Assembly: GCF_040361435.1 (NCBI RefSeq)
Contig: NZ_APNL01000020.1
Span: 7,392-71,391 of the forward strand
Origin: Salinisphaera sp002433465
Lineage (GTDB): Bacteria > Pseudomonadota > Gammaproteobacteria > Nevskiales > Salinisphaeraceae
Length of the DNA: 64,000 nt
Direction: 5' to 3'
Shown here: in pieces, positions 62,601 through 64,000 of the stretch
Numbering within the stretch: position 1 is the stretch's first letter
Layout: every line of letters begins with the position of its first letter
The notes under the pieces: model-generated
What the model was told of the DNA's origin: nothing
Database searches by the model: none
The model's input: the letters and a program-made list of their open reading frames with translations, nothing else
Translations under genes and position numbers: made by a program

Positions 62601-63238
62601 GCGGCGTGTACATGTGCATCTACGGCATGGACTCGCCGGGCGGCTATCAGCTGGTCGGGCGTACCCTGCCCATCTGGAACAAGTTCGGTCACAACGCCCA
62701 GTTCGAACCCGGCGAACCCTGGCTGCTGCGCTTTTTCGATCAGGTGCGCTACTACCCGGTCGACGAAGACACCCTGGCCGATATGCGGGCCGAATTCCGG
62801 GCCGGCCGGCTGCACGCCGAGATTACCGAAGAAGTCTTCGATTTCGCCGAATACCAGCAGTTTCTCGACGCCAACGCCGACGATATTGCCACCTTTCGTG
62901 AGCGACAGAGCGAGGCCTTCGCCAAGGAGGTCGAACACTGGCAGGCCCAGGCCGATGCCGAGCCCGAGGCCAAGGCCGGCCCGGCGGCCATGCCCGACGA
63001 CGACGCCATCGAGGGCGAAGCCGTGACCGCCGATGTTTCCGGCAACGTCTGGAAACTGCAGGTCGAGCAAGGCGCGAGCGTCGAGGCCGGCGACCCGCTG
63101 GTGATCGTCGAGGCGATGAAAATGGAGTTCGCGGTGGATGCCCCCTGTGCCGGCACCGTCAAGGCGCTGCGCTGCAAGCAAGGCACGCTGGTGTCGGCGG
63201 GCGACGTACTGCTCGTGATCGAGCCGGCCGGCGATTGA
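59603..63238 (+). CDS. uca: Urea carboxylase (biotin-dependent)
   Basis: A 1211-residue biotin enzyme that carboxylates urea to allophanate with ATP and bicarbonate. Domain order: biotin carboxylase 1-450 (LIANRGEIAVRIARTLKAMG; ATP-grasp KSTAGGGGIGL; NTRLQVEHPITE), carboxyltransferase made of KipA-like and KipI-like parts (about 460-1080, for example DYPGRTGYWHIGVPPSGPMDDYAFRLGNA), then a biotinyl domain with EAMKMEF (biotinyl lysine about 1173). Some enzymes of this family prefer guanidine; I cannot decide this from the sequence. No transporter, UAAP proteins or carboxyguanidine deiminase are in the operon, which favours plain urea. A GntR regulator follows. Confidence 0.95.
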   Translation: MPELDTVLIANRGEIAVRIARTLKAMGVKSVAVYADSDRDSGHVNAADQAIALGGDTASESYLNVEAVLAAARESGAQAIVPGYGFLSENADFARACEDAGIAFAGPTPEQIEQFGLKHTARELAENAGVPLAPGTGLLDSLAAAKTAAAELGYPVMLKSTAGGGGIGLSRCNDEPALEAAFEKVARLGQNYFSDDGVFLERFIESARHVEIQIFGDGNGTVVALGERDCSLQRRNQKVVEETPAPHLPAATREAMMAAAVSLGESVNYRSVGTVEFIYDGARDEFYFLEVNTRLQVEHPITEAVTGIDLVEWMVQTAAGTPPDLAAFEAKPQGAAFEVRIYAEQPAHDFAPSPGTLTEVVFAEEARVDTWVAAGTEVSAHFDPMIAKLIVHGNTRDDALARLASALDATRLSGIATNLDYLRQIVADERFAAGDVSTAFLADFDYAPPFLEIVKPGTYTSIQDYPGRTGYWHIGVPPSGPMDDYAFRLGNAIVGNHASAAGLECTILGPTIRFHSDATIALTGAKTEAMLDDAPVDFWAPVSVKRGQTLVVGKAESGCRTYLAVRGGFDVPDYLGSKSTFALGQFGGHAGRPLRATDMLAICDAAKPNAPTPAPTRAPKAAPPELVPDYGSHWEIGVLYGPHGAPDFFTEESIAEFFATDWEVHYNSNRLGIRLNGPKPTFAREDGGEAGLHPSNIHDTEYAVGSINFTGDMPVILTRDGPSLGGFVCPVTIAAAELWKVGQVAPGDTIRFVQLGFDEAAALQREQNAACDELTVPKARQPLALPAAADTVSPCVLAERPAEGSRPAVAYRQAGDRYILIEYGPNVLDLRFRLRVYLLMQALEANPVDGILELSPGVRSLQVNYDGQRIHQSDLIDALLAIEADLPEVDDLKLNTRVLHLPLAFEDSATLDAVSRYRQSVRDTAPWLPNNVDFIQRINGLKTREQVQETILAASYMVLGLGDVYLGAPCAVPVDPRHRLVTSKYNPARTYTAEGTVGIGGVYMCIYGMDSPGGYQLVGRTLPIWNKFGHNAQFEPGEPWLLRFFDQVRYYPVDEDTLADMRAEFRAGRLHAEITEEVFDFAEYQQFLDANADDIATFRERQSEAFAKEVEHWQAQADAEPEAKAGPAAMPDDDAIEGEAVTADVSGNVWKLQVEQGASVEAGDPLVIVEAMKMEFAVDAPCAGTVKALRCKQGTLVSAGDVLLVIEPAGD

Positions 63239-63240
63239 GC

Positions 63241-63960
63241 ATGGCCGCGGTGCATGTGGGCCGGCCCGGCGGCCCGGCCCGGCGTTCAAACCTCGCCGAC
63301 CGGATCTATGCCCAGATCAAGGCCGAGCTGTTCGATTTCGAACTCATGCCCGGCGATGCGCTATCGGAAAACGAGATCGCCGCACGCACCGGGGCGAGCC
63401 GTACGCCGGTTCGCGAAGCCCTGTTTCGCCTCCAGCGCGACGGTTATGTCGACGTAAGAGAACACAGCGGCTGGTATGTCCGGCCGCTGGACTTCGACGT
63501 CTTCGACGAACTCTACGAGGTGCGGATTACGCTCGAATGCGCAGCCGCCGCGCGCCTGTGTGCGCTCGACCACCGCCCGCCCGAGCTGGCCGAGCTGAGC
63601 GCCGTCTGGCAGATCGAGCGCAGCGAGCGCAAAACCGACAGCACCATCCTCTGGCAGCTCGACGAACAGTTTCATGCCGGCCTGCTCGCCGCGGCGGGTA
63701 ATCGCGAAATGGCGCGTATCCATCGCGACGTGACCGAGCGCATTCGTATCGTGCGCCGGCTGGATTTCGTCCAGCCCGCCCGGGTGGATGCCACCTACGA
63801 AGAGCATGCCGAGATCCTGAACCGGCTGGCCGAGGGCGACACTGAAGCCGCCCAGCAGGCGCTCAAACGCCATATCCGCGCCAGCCGGGATGCGGTGCGC
63901 CAGATTACGCTGCACGGGCTTTTCGAAGCGCGGGATGCACTTCGTACGCGCGAACGCTAA
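63241..63960 (+). CDS. GntR family transcriptional regulator (FCD domain)
   Basis: A 239-residue regulator with N-terminal winged HTH (LADRIYAQIKAELFDFELMPGDALSENEIAARTGASRTPVREALFRLQRDGYVDV, about residues 16-70) and an FCD effector domain of the FadR subfamily, with metal-ligand-like histidines in DEQFHAGLLAAAGN and EEHAEILNRLAEGDTEAAQQALKRHIRASRD. ATG 63241 follows the carboxylase stop by two bases, so it belongs to the same operon and probably controls it. Ligand unknown; urea-pathway intermediates are an inference. Confidence 0.93.
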   Translation: MAAVHVGRPGGPARRSNLADRIYAQIKAELFDFELMPGDALSENEIAARTGASRTPVREALFRLQRDGYVDVREHSGWYVRPLDFDVFDELYEVRITLECAAAARLCALDHRPPELAELSAVWQIERSERKTDSTILWQLDEQFHAGLLAAAGNREMARIHRDVTERIRIVRRLDFVQPARVDATYEEHAEILNRLAEGDTEAAQQALKRHIRASRDAVRQITLHGLFEARDALRTRER

Positions 63961-64000
63961 CGCCCACACCGCCCGTGCCCGCTAGCTGTGTAAACCCACC

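Noticed and set aside
59864..63289. 1141-codon open frame on the minus strand across the urea carboxylase gene
   Set aside because: It is an antisense shadow produced by high GC at third codon positions. The plus strand encodes an intact multi-domain carboxylase and the minus translation has no domain.

Overview
The window reads as chromosomal DNA of a GC-rich, aerobic, environmental gammaproteobacterium. A halotolerant lineage such as Salinisphaera is my best guess, based only on the overall style: many acyl-CoA enzymes, ETF and ETF-ubiquinone oxidoreductase, paired Liv-type ABC importers, a sucrose-phosphate-synthase-like enzyme and a complete curli locus. No rRNA, tRNA, CRISPR array or intact mobile element was found.

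Layout. 1-255 is the start of surE, cut by the window edge. 295-24646 is a catabolic and uptake block. It holds an acyl-CoA dehydrogenase/SDR/phosphotransferase operon, a thioesterase with an IclR regulator, an MFS exporter with a CurA-type reductase, two complete branched-chain-amino-acid-type ABC importers (each with its own binding protein), an SDR, ETF-QO, EtfBA, a MaoC-type hydratase and an enoyl-CoA hydratase. Several promoters here, and that of a nitronate-monooxygenase-like gene at 34 kb, carry the same 12-bp palindrome GAACGATCGTTC and/or a PsrA-like box TGAAAC-N3-GTTTCA. They look like one regulon for acyl-CoA/carboxylate uptake and oxidation.

24824-32292 is an orphan type VI secretion cargo island: vgrG, a DUF4123 adaptor, a DUF3304 lipoprotein, a Tle1-type (DUF2235) phospholipase, a small membrane protein, a second DUF3304 lipoprotein and an IS3 transposase remnant. 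A DUF326 cysteine-rich copper-binding protein and the flavin oxidoreductase follow. 34755-41072 is a curli locus, csgD-csgEFG-csgBA, with a greatly enlarged CsgA (about 13 repeats), a 14-bp motif shared by the csgE and csgB upstream regions, and an unassigned secreted protein where csgC might be expected. A thiolase follows at 41582.

43082-51786 is the most unusual part. Eight tightly packed or overlapping genes encode four glycosyltransferases, a sucrose-phosphate-synthase/phosphatase-like fusion, an acyl-CoA-dehydrogenase-like protein, a PIG-L deacetylase and a NodS-like methyltransferase. This toolkit fits synthesis of a small modified glycoside or glycolipid that I cannot name. The rest holds an LplT-PlsC fusion, TetR, SDR and LysR genes, a zinc-ribbon micro-protein, a flavodoxin-like protein, and an allophanate hydrolase/urea carboxylase/GntR operon for ATP-dependent urea (or guanidine-type) breakdown.
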